Below are positions 23,215 through 37,200 of a stretch of DNA of 64,000 nucleotides, one piece after another (within the stretch, counting starts at the first letter, position 1; each line of letters starts with the position of its first letter). Where the stretch lies: contig CM059563.1 in assembly GCA_030386875.1 (NCBI GenBank), forward strand, positions 18,615,936 to 18,679,935, in the 5' to 3' direction. Under the pieces are notes generated by a model. That model had not been told where the DNA came from and ran no database searches. It worked only from the letters and a program-made list of their open reading frames with translations. This DNA is from Morinoia aosen (taxonomy: Eukaryota > Arthropoda > Malacostraca > Amphipoda > Talitridae). The position numbers and the translations under genes were made by a program.

Positions 23215-23860
23215 TTTAGCCTTTCCTACCACAACAATGTCTAAATTGTCCAAAGAGAGGAAGGTTAAAGGCGCTATTTAGCATGGAGTTAAGGAAACAA
23301 GGAATTTATGCACAAAGTGTGTTCCCGCACAGGATCCTGTGCGCATAGAAACAGTAAGTTGTAAAGGAAGGTTAGGATATTAGATGTTAGTTTAAGCATC
23401 TCGAACCTCAACAAAGATGTCCAAAGAGAGGCAGAAAGAAGGCACCATTTAGTATGGAATTAAAATAACGCTGAATCTATGCACAAGGTACATAAAAGCA
23501 GTAAGTTGAGAAAGAAGTTCATGAAGCAAGATTAAAGTTGAAGAAGAAAATAATCAGTGTTGAAAAACATAAGAGCACTGAACCGAAAAACAATCGGTCC
23601 GTAACAAAACAAATATACTATTCTACTTCAAAAAAAAGTAGGCCAAGCTAACGTTCAGCTCGGGACCTCAAATATTCCCCGTGAGAGCGTCAATTCGCAA
23701 GAGGTTAGGAAACAAGATGAAAGTCAAAGAAAGTCAGAGGTGCTGAAAAACAGAACAGCAGCGGCGCACCTTAACTAAGATAGTCCTTGATAAAAAAAAA
23801 TTTTTTTCAACAAAAAGAAGGCTTACCTTCCAGCTCGGGACCTTACCAACTTTCACATTC
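23215..23860 (-). repeat. Unclassified short interspersed repeat, copies d, e, f
   Basis: Three consecutive copies, inverted relative to those in AAGAB. Each shows parts of CAAAGAGAGGAAG, GGCACCATTTAGTATGGA, ATCTATGCACAAGG, AACAGTAAGTTG, AGAAGTTCATGAA, AACAGAACAGCAG and AAAAAGAAGGCTTACCTT..AGCTCGGGACCT. Copies are partial and diverged; the middle one (about 23390-23690) is fullest. Confidence 0.8.
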
Positions 23861-25053
23861 AAAGCGTGCTTTCCGTTTATTTTTATTGAAGCAATAAGCT
23901 CCACCAAGTAAGCAGCCCTCAAGTTCTCACAAATATATTAATCCGTAGGGAAATTCATCAAAGCAAATAGCTCGAATAATAGTACGTATGGTATTAAAGT
24001 GCGAACTTGAACATATAATTGCATACACAGCGCAAACTACCAATCGTATTAACTTGTAGATAAACAAATTATAAATATATTATTTTTAACAAACATATAT
24101 AAGCCAAACAAAAATACCATAAGTACACAACTGATATAATGCCATCTCAAAAAGTACTTGACCAGAGCCCAAGGTGCCTGTAAACAGTAAGCATGACAAT
24201 GCTATGATTCAGATCACGTGACAAATGAATGTTTTTAACAAAATCCTCAAGTACCAGTAATTATTAGGCTGTTTGAAGTGGTCATGGCATTTGTTAAGTA
24301 GCAACAATACACCCTAAATGAAAATTGTAACAAACGTGCAGATAAGACTAATTTCCGCAGTAGAAAAATTAATAAAAAACGAATACACGAACTGGGCAAA
24401 CTATTTTCAACACAAGAAACAGCGTAAAAATCTTACGTCAAGCAGAAAATTTCAAGCGCAATACGTACTTGAAGAAATGAATGTAAAGTGAAGTATATTG
24501 AATCACAAAGATAACGCATTTCGCAGAAAACATACATTGGAATAATGAAATGACGCACTCCCAAAAATTTTCGTGTGCAAAACAGGATTGCGAGTTTGGT
24601 ATTTTTTTGGCCACAAAAACTTAACAATCTTGCAAGCGTGGAGCATAAATAATGAGTAAGATGCAAATATGTATATCGGTCACTTGAAAGTAGAGCTTAA
24701 TCAAAGGACATAAAATAAAATTCTTATGCGCAAGTTGCAGACGAAATTAATCTATGTAGTTCCACGTTGCATTACATTAAGAGCATAACAATTCTGACGA
24801 GTTTCTAATTACATTCCTGTACAAAATATATTTTAAAAGAATCACAGGCATGCAAGACAACATGAAATATGCTCATTTCATTACGCGTGCATAGATAAAT
24901 CAATCTAACACTACCCAGCACTACTCTTAGTATTGCGTCCACCCATGGAATGAGAAATCGTTCAAGCAAAGAAAATTGCAGCAGCAGCTTAGAAATATTT
25001 GGCTACGCAGCAAAAGATACCTTATATGCGAAAGCCGATAGCCAATATGCCTT
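23861..25053. other. Spacer between AAGAB and COG3
   Basis: AT-rich intergenic DNA between two genes that converge. No ORF with recognisable content, repeat or RNA gene was found. Confidence 0.55.
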
Positions 25054-25059
25054 TTTATT
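25054..25059 (-). promoter_or_regulatory. COG3 polyadenylation signal
   Basis: AATAAA on the minus strand, about 160 bp past the COG3 stop, in AT-rich sequence. It is the nearest canonical hexamer after the stop. Confidence 0.55.
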
Positions 25060-25217
25060 TTCTAGATTTTGCATGAAGTCCTTTACAAATCTTTACCTAA
25101 AGTGAAGACACTACCTTTTCAAGAAACTTATTCATTCCACAAACCCACGTCTCTCCTCTTGCTGCATGAAATTTTTGTATACTGAGCTTGCACTGCACGA
25201 AGTACCTCTTAACTTGA

Positions 25218-28200
25218 TCAAACTGCCTGTACACGGTCGGAAGCTTGTAAACTATGTTCTGATGATGGTACTTTGATTACTTGAGCTCCTTTCAATACCT
25301 GTGTGTCTGCAACTTGGTTGATGTTACTTTCATTAGACTGGTAACGGGAAGGCAGCATTGCTTCACCGCCAGACATACTGAAGTTAGTCAGACCGTTAAC
25401 GATATTTATTTCGGAACCGCTAACAGGACTTGAGCCCATGCGCTGGCTAGCGGCTGCAGCCAAACCATTTGTATCATAATTACCAGTAGCAGGAGGAACA
25501 GCAGAACTATTAGCATTATAACTACCGGTAGCAGAATCAAATGTAGAATTGCTCACTTTAAAACTAATCGTATCATGACTACCAGTAGGTGCAGAAACAG
25601 CAGGAATATTTGCAGTATTACCAGCAGAAGCAGGATCGGCAGGAGGACCGTGAGTTCTTTCCGTAGCATTGTCACTGATGGCGACACTTGGGGCCACAAC
25701 ATCCTCTGAAGTATTAGAAGTCGACTCATTGACTGCTTTTTCTTCCTTGACTTCGAGCAGAGCATTCATCATCATGTTGATTTCATCAACTGAAGGACAA
25801 TTTGCTATTAAAACATCTTCGGAGCTGTAGTGTTCACTCAAGATTCTATTCATGCGCGCAAAACTTGAAGCCACGTTGATGCGGACCGGTTTGAGCAAAA
25901 TAAACTCGGTGTCTCGATTAGCCAGGTACAAATGGAGACTTCTTTGGAGCTTCGGTAATTTTGATCGAATGTTTCTGCAGACTCCACTTACAACTTCGCC
26001 GATCTGTCGGAAAGAATTTGTTTTAGTTACCATGATAAAGCTATGATAACGTTCAAAGTAATAGGTTACAAAGAAAATTACCAAGTAAAATAGGAGTTTT
26101 CGATGTAGATGACGATGCTCCCCCTATCAATTTATTTGTGGCAACATTTTAAGAAACAATCTTAAAATTATGCATATATATACCAGACCTGATAGATTTA
26201 GGTGCGATTGTTAATTGCCCCTGTTCATTTCTTCAGTAATGTATGAACCACTCTCAACACGCAAATCTATCAACAGAGTGGCACTTTCATACCAATCATT
26301 TTCGAAAAACGTCCCTGATTGGAGGCCTGTTACGGCCATTAGTAGTAGTAGTAATAACATCAATTTGCTAGCGCTTCAGTGCCTGCACTATGTCGCGCCG
26401 AAGGTCTCGCAATTCAGGTTGTCTCCACTTCTCAAATTTCGAGGTCTTACTGCCACAAACATCGCACCGCAAGTCACAGCAACTATTAAACAAACAAAGA
26501 CGCGACAGCCACGAGCGTGATCTGAACAACACTTGATTTCATTGGTGACAGTAGTAGTAGTAGCAGCGGCAGTAATAAAGGAGCTGCTAGTTCAATACCA
26601 TACTCCTCATGCTTAGGGTTCAATCAGTTCATATAATCATCTTAAGGTACATGCACAGTTTGCACATTGAGCAACAGCCTAACCCCCTAATGGGGGTCTC
26701 AGCTGCCCACCCAATTATGGCCGGGCGCCTTACCCGCGCTGAAACCCCCAGGGGCATTGCGCAGCGCGCCCGGCCATTTTACAGTTCAGTGTTTACATCG
26801 CATTACCATGCGTAGAATCTTCAGGCTAGATTTTTGAAGACAGATTACACGCTCCAATAAACGACTGCAGCGCTGTCACATTATAAGTTGACCGCTCAGC
26901 CTCCCCAAGTATTCCAGTCAAAACATCCTGTGCACACCCGCGAAGGTGCAGAAAATGCAGATTCCTGGCAACAACATTCAGGGGACACTCCGCGAGGAAG
27001 TGCTTTACAGTCAAAGGCACACGACACCGTTCGCACTGCGGCTGTGGTAGCCGCTCCATCAGGTGCCCGTGTGTTAGCCGCGTATGGCCAATACGGAGGC
27101 GACAAAGCATCACCTCTAACCGGCGACCACGACAACTGGACGATATCCACTCACGTATAGTGGGTTTAATGCTTCTTAATTTATTGTTATCATTAGCAGC
27201 GTTGTCCCATTCATGCTGCCATCGTTCTCTCACTGCCGCTTTGATCCGAGGGTAATAATCTCGGAAAGGAACCATCAGATTTAGGGTCTCCTCGTTTGCC
27301 TCTGCGGCCCGTTTAGCCTCCTGGTCAGCTCTTTCATTGCCAGACACTCCTACGTGGCCGGGCACCCAGCACAACGTCACAGATTTACGCTCACGTGTTA
27401 AATTTATTAAGTTCATGACGATCTCACCAACGAGCGGATGGGTGCTATTATGCTCTCGAGTGGCCTCCACCACACTTTTTGAATCCACAAAAATAGCAAA
27501 AGTATCATACACACAATGTTTAATTAGTCGGAGGGCCTCCAGCACACCGTAAAGTTCCGCAGTGAAAATGGACGACTCTGGGAGCAATCTCTTGGCGCTC
27601 ACCAGCTCCCCCGACACAGCGGCACACCCTACAGCGTCTCCCACCTTTGAGCCGTCGGTATAGAACTTCATCGCACGGGCATGTTTTTCGGCAATATGGT
27701 CCAAAAAGATCCCCTTTAGTATGTGTGTAGGCATAGAATCCTTCTTAGGCATTTGACATCCCGGACAAAAACTCCCGAATCGGCCATTAGGCAAAGAAAA
27801 AACTGAAATACTAACCCAGCTACAATGTTCGTGAAAGCCCTCTCAAAAGGAGGTTTGGTCATCTCTCCAGGCCAGTAAAATGGAAAAAATGCTTCAAATT
27901 TAAATTCACACTTGACCGACAGACTCCTAGAAAAATTTCCGATGCTGATTCTTCATTGACTGGTGACTGCCAGGGAACGTACATACACTTGTCAGTCAGA
28001 CCTCAATCCCATGATTCACGCGATAAAAAACCACAAGGTTATCAAGTTTATGCCCAAAAAAACAAACATCTCATTTCATAGAAGAAAACTGTTTTGTGTC
28101 ACTTGAGTCAACATATCACAAAAAAGGACAACAAAACTATACCTTTTCAGGCGATGCAAAAGGTTGGTTTTTGAGGAGAACAGGTTTGACGCCGGTCTCG

Positions 28201-31200
28201 TTCTTGTTCATAGCGAGGATGACTTCCACTTTAGCGATGAGAGACGTGAGGGGCCCCACGAGAGCCTCTGTGTTGGAGTGGATGAGGCGCTCGCACACCC
28301 GTTTTAGCTCGTAGTCCACGTCCTTTTTAGAGTCCATAAGCTGCTCTGTTACCTGTACGAGAAATTTTGCAACTGAAGAGTGGCGTTGACTACGTCTGCT
28401 TCAAACAAGGTCAAGTTCACCAAATAGATCTCCCTAATAAGCTGCTAATTTGTGCTTCGTAGACAAGTGCTCGAAATAACGTTTTTCAGTGACCCTATAC
28501 GCAAAATCTACATAAATAAAATACATTGTGAAGGTTAGGCAAATTAGTTCAATAGTGAAAGGTATCAACTACTCATTTCCGTTATTTTGACTCAAAGATA
28601 GTATTTCGATTATTCACGAGGCTACTTTTAGACACACAAATAGCATGAGTTGACTTTGTTCCACACTTACCTAGCTACTGTTTGCTCGAAAAGATATGTC
28701 TAAATTGAGAGAAGAATGAAATAAAGTGTATAAGTTTCAAAAATTATAATTTTCAAACACTTTACACTTCATAAATATTTGAGGTCCAACTAGTTTCTAG
28801 TGCTCTAAGTTAAACGGAAGTCAAAGAAACAAGAAAAACATCTGCAACATGGAGACGTCCAAAAACACACAGGAACCTTAGCACAGAGTTATCACGCTAA
28901 GAAAAGAAATAAGTAATTAAACGTAACCCTATTTATAATTAAACTCTTTAACCCCTTCCCCAAACAATTTTTTTATTAAAAACGTTTCTTTTTCAGACTA
29001 ATTTTTTTATTTTGATTCTATATGGTATTTTTGATGCTGATTATGAAAACAGTTTGTAATTATTTTTCTTCCCATTTTTGTAGTTAACTTTTTATTTTGA
29101 AAATACCTGTGTCGGCAAAAAACGAGTCAACCAGTCATTGTCTGATGTAGAGAAATAGTCATTGGCTGATGAACTGGCACAGTTATCAGAAGTATTCAAG
29201 CTTCTGAGGAAAGGTTCATATTCGCTATCTTCCATTGAACTAGACATTTGGGTTGTAACACTTGACAATCGTACAAAAAATGAATGCAAATGTGGATGCA
29301 AACAACACCCATCCGACGGCAATGGCTGTCGGTGGCTCGGAGCAAGTCTAGTAACAATGTCCTTGAAATCATACAACTCTACCCTATCGCCGCTGCCAGG
29401 CGTACAATTTGACGAGAATACTCGTTTCACACGTTGAATGGCTTACAAAGGCTTAAAATCGACGAGTATATACGTATGTAGCTGATTTTTTTAGACGAGT
29501 ATACTCGTCGACGACTGAAAAAAACATTTTGTGAAAACGTGTATACTCGTTTCTGCTGGGGAAGGGGTTAAACCCACAAAACCAGAAATACTGAGAACAA
29601 CAGCCGCACCTGAGGCACACCATCGACAATGAACTGCAGGAGAGCATTATTAGAGCTGAGAGAGAAGAGGTTGCCGCGCTGTTGCACAAGACCGTAGGCT
29701 GCATCCTTCAACTTGCTCCAGTCTACTATGGTTTCCTTGACGCTGCTATCCACCTGCAGGTAAGACAACAGTTTCATTCCTCGTAGATTTCAGTTAATGT
29801 ATATTTATAACCACAGTTTCATTCCTTGCTGATTTCAGTCAATGTGTACTTCTAACCGATGGAAATTAAGCCCAAGCTCATTTAATTAGATGTCTTTGGG
29901 AGCAAACTATAATATTTTTCAGCAATTTACACCAGAATGACAGTACATCAGCCAACACTGGCTAATCAAATCAAGTTGGGTACTTCGGAACGAGCATATT
30001 ATACAAGTTAAACCTGAACATCTGAATGCTATAGGAGAAAGTAAAAGAGGACACAATTGCACTGTTGTCACCTGGAAAGGGGCGAGCTGCTCTCTGAGAA
30101 TCAGAAGATGCTTGATCTGAAACAAAGCGGCATGGGTCGCGGAGGACTTGGAACTGATCGCAGTGGCCGCGGAGTTGAGCGACTGCACACACGCAGCCAC
30201 AGCTTCTAGAGACACTCCCTGCACAGCGCAATGGTGTTATTTCTGGGTACTTTTTGTATTCGTTCTATCTACTTTTGAGACATTATTATCTTTACTTCTA
30301 TCTACTATTAGAGGATATTTATATTACTTCTATCTCCTTTCAGGATGGTAATTCTACTTCTGTCCACTTTCGGGATATTAATACTACTCCTATCTACTTT
30401 CGGGATATTAATACTACTCCTATCCACTTTCGGGATATTAATACTACTCCTATCCACTTTCGGGATATTAATACTACTCCTACCCACTTTCGGGATATTA
30501 ATACTACGTCTATCCACTTTTAGGATGTTAATATTACTTTCATTTACCTTTCGGATACCAATACTACTTCTATACATACCTTTAGGATATGAATATTATT
30601 TCTACCTACTTTTAGAAAATTATTACTTCTATCCACTCTCATAATATTAATATCTATCCACTTTTAAAAAATTAATATTTGTAATATAGATTTTTAGAAT
30701 CCAAAGAAAAATTATATTAACTTCCAGAATATTAGTATTAGTAAAACCTACTTTTGGTAACTTAATTGCCCTTAATTTCAATCCGTAGTTTGAAAATTAT
30801 AATTTACAAAGTAGAAGCCTGTAATTATTTATAGTTGATGAAAATTTTAAAATTAAATTTACTCTACTTCAGCTGTGGAACTATCTGCTCAATATAGTTA
30901 CCCACTCATTTAGTTAATGGAGTTGCCGAATGATTAGCAAAAGTCAACATAGCAGAGGGCAAGATAACTGTACTTTTTAATTTCTCAGGAGGAGAACAGG
31001 CCTGATTTTTCAAGCATCCAAATAACCAAGAGGATATTCCAATGAAATCCGTTTTGCTAACTGCTCAAGTTGTGCCTTTCGTAACTTTGAATTAAAAAAT
31101 TTAAATGCAGCTCTTCTAACAGATGTGCGTGACGAGATGCTGAACCCTTGTTTACTGCCATATGAAACGCTAGTGCGTAATAAAAAAATTCATAGCAACA

Positions 31201-34200
31201 AGAGCATTAGACATGCAATAGTTCAAAAATTTAACGCCATAAGAATGACAAAGAATGAATTCAGACCAGATTCAAAGGCTCTCCAAACACTGTACGCAAT
31301 TCGTCACAGTTCTCCAGAAATTAAAAAACTAAAAGAAAATGCATTTCAATTTTTATAAATTTTATTCAGTTTACTTTGGAATCATAAGTACGATTAATTA
31401 TCCTAAACATTTCTAGGAACACAAAATTTTCAGGAAACAAAGAGAAGAAATACCATATTAGAGTATTTGGTCAACTCATCTGTAGAATTGAAAAATTAGG
31501 CAAGAAACTTTTTGCAGGATGGTGTACGGAATAGAATACATAATGCTCTTAAATTTCAGCTTACCAACTCCACTTAATCCTTGTAATTTTTTTCGAGAGA
31601 AACGTTAACGGATTTCTACATTATAACTGTGTTCCTGATCTGCATACATTAATTAACAAGTTGGAAAAAATATGCATAACCACACGCCATTACAATTTTC
31701 TGGTTACGTGTTCGTCAAAACTAACATGTTTGGGAAAATAAAGTTCAATCAGTAACTTGTCCAGAATCAAGAGTTCAATCAAGTTCAGGATCTTAAAATA
31801 AAAATCATTATTCCACAAGAACTTTCCATACTTGCCTACCACAAGAAAAAATTTAAAAGCCAAACCAAGCATTACTTACTTGAAAGATAGATTTGTCAAC
31901 GCATCTGTAGAGCTTGGAGAGACACATGAGCGTGCGGCGCAGAGTCGGGTACCACATGCCGTGCAGGTCCGCTGGAGAGCTCCCCACGCGGCTGAATCGC
32001 TCGCCCGACATCGACATGCCGCTCTCAGACCTGGAAGAGAAAATGGGTTGTTCATTTTCTGTAATTATTTCTTGCTATACACGTTTATGTGCTCCATTCC
32101 ATTCAGTGTTTGAAAACTTTTTAATTGATAAAAACAACTTTCCTTCTCTTCGGAAAAAAATTCTATTAAAAAATACATTTCCAGGCTAAGTATTAAAGAA
32201 TATGGTATTGCTTACTGTTTCAAGGATATGAAATGCATCGCACAATGCATACCATTTATGTTGGAATAAATGAAAAAAAAATACATATAAGAAACATACA
32301 ATCGCATACACGGTAGGTGCAGCCAACCTAGTTTTGACCATAAGCAAAATATAACCTGATATTTTACTATCACTTGAGAGATTTAAACTGTGATCAACCA
32401 AACATAGGGAAGAAAAGTAAAAGAAGCATGAAAACTGCAAGAAACAGAGTGAGGTTGAAAGACAAATCCCAAAAGCTTTTTAACAGCTCAGATAACCTAA
32501 CTGTATCTCTCCTGAGAGCGCTAATCTCCATAGTGTAGGATAGACGAACCTAACCTTGTAGCTTTTTCTATCCTTGACAGGAGTCAGCTTACCCCTACCT
32601 TCAGGTTCTTCAAAACAAAATAGGTACATTAAATGACAGTCCTTTACATAGCACTCAATATAGATTTAGTGCTATAGTAGAGTAGCATTAAGTTATACAA
32701 AACATAAGCCAACACGATTAACGTCAAACCTCTGCACTAAAACTGAACACTTGCCCCATAGATGTCACAGATGCTGTGTCGCTAGAAGTTCTGGCATGCA
32801 CGCGAGAAGCACGACGAGTGTTTTCTGCTATTTCTTTTGCTATTTGCTCCATGAGCTCCAATTTGCTCGGGTATGCCAGGTCACCTGGAGATGCCACAAA
32901 CCTGCGCAAAAAATAATAAAGATGCCATAAATTATTAGAAAATATTAACAACAAACTCTTAAAATACAGACATGTTTTCATATATGTCAAATATCCCAGT
33001 TACTGCAAAACATGCAAGAGCATTCTAAACTTCCAAGAATAAGAAGCTACAGGACTTCACTACATGCATCACTGAGTATGTAAAAGCTCCGATTTAAACC
33101 AGGAAACATTACAGACTTTGTCTCCATCGTGATGAAATTGAGCCCCATGTAGTAAACGCATACACAGCATGGTACTGAGCTCTATTATTCTCTACGTATT
33201 TAGGCATAACCTTTAGTATGATTGAAACATATGACACAGCATGGTACTGAGCTCTATTATTCACCATGTATTTAGGCACAGCATTTAGTATGATTAGAAC
33301 ATAACACAGCATGGTACAGAGCTCTATTATTCACCATGTATTTAGGCATAGCATTAAGTATGATTAAAACATAACACAGCATGGTACTGAGCTCTATTTT
33401 TCACTACATATTTTTGCACAGAATTTAGTATACTTGAACCCCACGCCCCAGCCAAGTCTCACCCAGCAATGTCAGACGAGATGTAGACGTGAGCGCGGTA
33501 CACAAGTCTCTCCTGTGCGTCTTCCAGCATCCTGTTGACCACCGAGCGCAGCGCTGACAACTGGCGTGGGTTGCTCTGCAGGTGTTCTTCGATCATCCTG
33601 TTAATTGTGAAGAGCTGTTATTTCGGACCCACGTTCCTTTAATACACACTGCTTTGTAGCTGACTACTCACATACAGGATTGAAAATAATAAATCTACCA
33701 CCACCTCTAATATCTCGCACAGCATATCAGAAATCCATTCACACATATTGAAACCGAAAATTTAGCATACTTAACTGTTCAAAAAAAAAAAGTGGTCAGT
33801 CAAGGTATTACAAACAACAAACAAGAGTTTTCCATATGAGCTGCTTACCCTCTTCTCAATATACTGCAGAGTTCAGATAACGTTTCTAGGTGATCAATAT
33901 GAATTATGAGAGGTCTAAGTCCATCATAGAGGGCAATGCAAAGTCCTTCCAAAAATGCGTCCAGCTCAGGAGTGGGAAGAGAGAAGAACTGCTGATAGAG
34001 CGCATACTCGTCTTCACAAACATGGACCAGAAAAGCACACCCGCTCCTCACGAGCGTGCAGTGGTCTCTTCTGTAGCTGTTGACCAGCTGAGTTACGGCA
34101 TCCGCGACGCTGGGTCCGAGTAGCAGCTGTCGTTGCTGAAAGTAACAATGATGACAGTCATTCAAGAGGTTGCGGTACTCCACCTGGTGTGAGGCGTCAC

Positions 34201-37200
34201 TCTGATGATGCTGGTACAGAACACTCAAGCTTCGCGCCCCTACAGCCGCGATGTCACTCGACTCGACGGAATGGTTGTGTTCAGAGTTCACAGAATACCG
34301 TCGCTCCGATACACAGTCACTTGATTCTGAAGTTTTCTCATCCACCAATCTTTCTTCAATCTCTCGCATTAAAGATTTAATTCTAGGTGCATTAGTTCTA
34401 AATTTACTATAATACAATATGCTAGCATTATCTGAATTTGGCTGTGTCTCTCCTGGTTTCGGAAGCACCTGCTTAGCAGATGCCTCTAGTGATCTAGTAA
34501 CATACACTCTAATGAGGCTGAGAGCTCTGCTCAAACAATGCATATACCTCACTAAATAAACTGACGACTCCCTGTAGTTGTGATTATTCTTCATGTACGC
34601 TATGCACTGATCAATTTTAGCCAGAAGGGGGATAAAGCCTTCACTAGTGACAGTGAATGCAGGAGATGTGAGCTTCTGAGATATGGACTCCACTTGAGTG
34701 AAATACCAGAGTTTTGCATGGATTTCTTCCGCACTGTTGGTGAGCGCTGTCTGCTCTGCAAGAAGATGCTCACAGTCGGTGTGCAGCGCTGTAGTGCGAG
34801 TTGACACACTTGTGTACTGCGCAGTAAGATAATACTCAAAATTACAATAATAAAATATCCCTTCATTTTCCAAAATAGAATGTGCAAGTAAGCTGTGATT
34901 ATCAGTGGCGAAATTTTTCAAGGAAGCTTTGCTTTTCAAAAACCAGCTATCATCAACAAAATATAATAAAATTATAAAATTATGTATTATGATGCCGTGT
35001 GTTAATACATAAAAGCAAAAATGAAAGTGAATTCCCTGAAGACATTTCCAAAAAAGGGATGGTATGTATTCAGAAAATTCTTTCATGATACACATAGATA
35101 ACGATTGAAAATTAGAGATTATGTACACCTTCTTTGATTAGGAGCTCTGAATAATCGGCTTAATTCAGATAACAGCATAACGAGACAGAATTACTGATAG
35201 AATAAAGGTACACAGCTAATGTTACAGATAGGCCCATGACCACATTAAATTGACATCAATGGTAATTTTTTAAGCATTTTGATGGAAAATGAAACTAACT
35301 TTTGAAGTAGTCATAGAACGGCCATGATACATGACCAACATGGAGTGCAACAGTCTAAAATAACTTAGAATAACACAAAATACTTCAACACAGCAGAACT
35401 ATCTTAATGTATAACAGATTCATTACTCGACAGTTGAAAGAATAAAGTGGCCAAAGGAGAATTCACTTGAATCCATTCATTTAGGCGAAAACAAATTTCA
35501 TCAAGTACAAAGGGGTCACTTGTTAGTTGTATGGTAGTTAGTGAAAGGTTGCATTTCTATTGCAGAGATGTTTCCACAGCAGAAAGAGAAGGAACCCTTT
35601 GGTACAGACTAAGGAAAACGTGGAATCTATGCCCAAGTTGTGTTTCCACACAGGATACCCTGGGCATAGAAACAGCAAGTAAAGAAGAAACAGGATGAAA
35701 ATATGAAGAATTGTGACAAAGAACAAAACTCAAAGAAGCCAAGTGAGAAAAAAAAAATGAAATCCTGAAAACCTATCTACAGCTGAAGTAACGTAACAGT
35801 CTCTCCCCTGCCTGGCATACCTGCTTTTATACTCTATAGCATAGGTTGACCAACCTGACTAACCTCAACTTTTGCCCATCTTAAACCCTTTGAGAGAATT
35901 ATCACTGAACTTCATCACCTTGCACTATGCACTACAAAGCAAACTAATTATTGCAAACTTTACCATATTACAAGGCTTTGTTACAGATATGAGATGGATG
36001 ATAGCAAGTCAGTTTAGATTCCTAGAATGATAAGCTAGTGCAGCACAAACAGATCCTGAATTTTCCAACTCAATAGTTATGAATCACTTTACTCCAAAGA
36101 AAAAATTAGCAGTTAAAATCAGTCCTCAAATCTAGAGTCAAAGATAATCCTTAGCTAATGAGGTCTAACACATCAGAAGTATATGAAACCTTGAGCTGCA
36201 GAGCATAAATTATTATTTATATAAAAAAATCCATTATAACATCAACAAGCACATTTCTTGTTCTGGAACTAAGTCATATCTGATAACAAATTTCTGAAAA
36301 AATTTCAAAAATCACGGGTATAAAAGATATTTAAAACAGATGTAAAGCATTACAAACTTTGCGCTGGGTAAAATATATATTCCCATATAAATAACCAAAA
36401 TATCAACAAGCACATTTCTTATTCTGGAATAATGTCATATTATTGAAATTTTTCAAAAACATAGGTGTACTATAGGTAAATACTGTTAGAAAATGAACCA
36501 CAGGAAATCTCACCTGTGAATGAAGCTCATTGAGGTGATGCAGAGCACCATCAAGTTGCTGCAGAAGAGCTTGACACTCAGTTTTGTGTCCATTGAGTTG
36601 GCCTATGTAGTCCACCAAGACGCTGCTGGCTCCCCCTCCTGATCTGGAGGACGAGTCTCTGTCAGCTATGATGGGCAGAGAAAGCTCGTGGCTGATCTTG
36701 TGCCGGTGCTTCTCTTCTGTTTCATCATACCAGTTTAGGAACTGAAAATGACATGATTCATTAGATTTATCAAGAAAATTAAAGCTACAAGAATAGGACA
36801 AATCACAAGCAGCACACTACTCTCGCACATACAGTTGATGATAAGGTACTTGTGGGTTATCTGTCATCACTTTTTTGAGTTTACAAAAGGGTAAAAAAGA
36901 ATTCAGCTTCCTTATCTGTTTTTGGGAGGTCCCAGAAATTCATTTTGGCCTAGCACACATAACAGATATTTAAAAAAAATAAAGATTAATAATAATTTAA
37001 TAAAGCTAACCTAACTTTACCTAACCTCAACATCAAAAGAAAACCAGAAATTTAAAAGGGGTGACATATAACCCACAAGTATCAATGATAATTCATCAAC
37101 AATGAAATTTTGATGAGATAAATTTAAAATTAAATCAATTGTTGAATTTTAAACAGCACACTGGTTTAAAAAATAGTTCAAAATCATGAAATTGCATGTG

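Noticed and set aside
30254-30644. Repeating frames on both strands (HFRDINTT-like and SINIPKVDR-like)
   Set aside because: A 30-bp minisatellite keeps all frames open; no host similarity and no start context.
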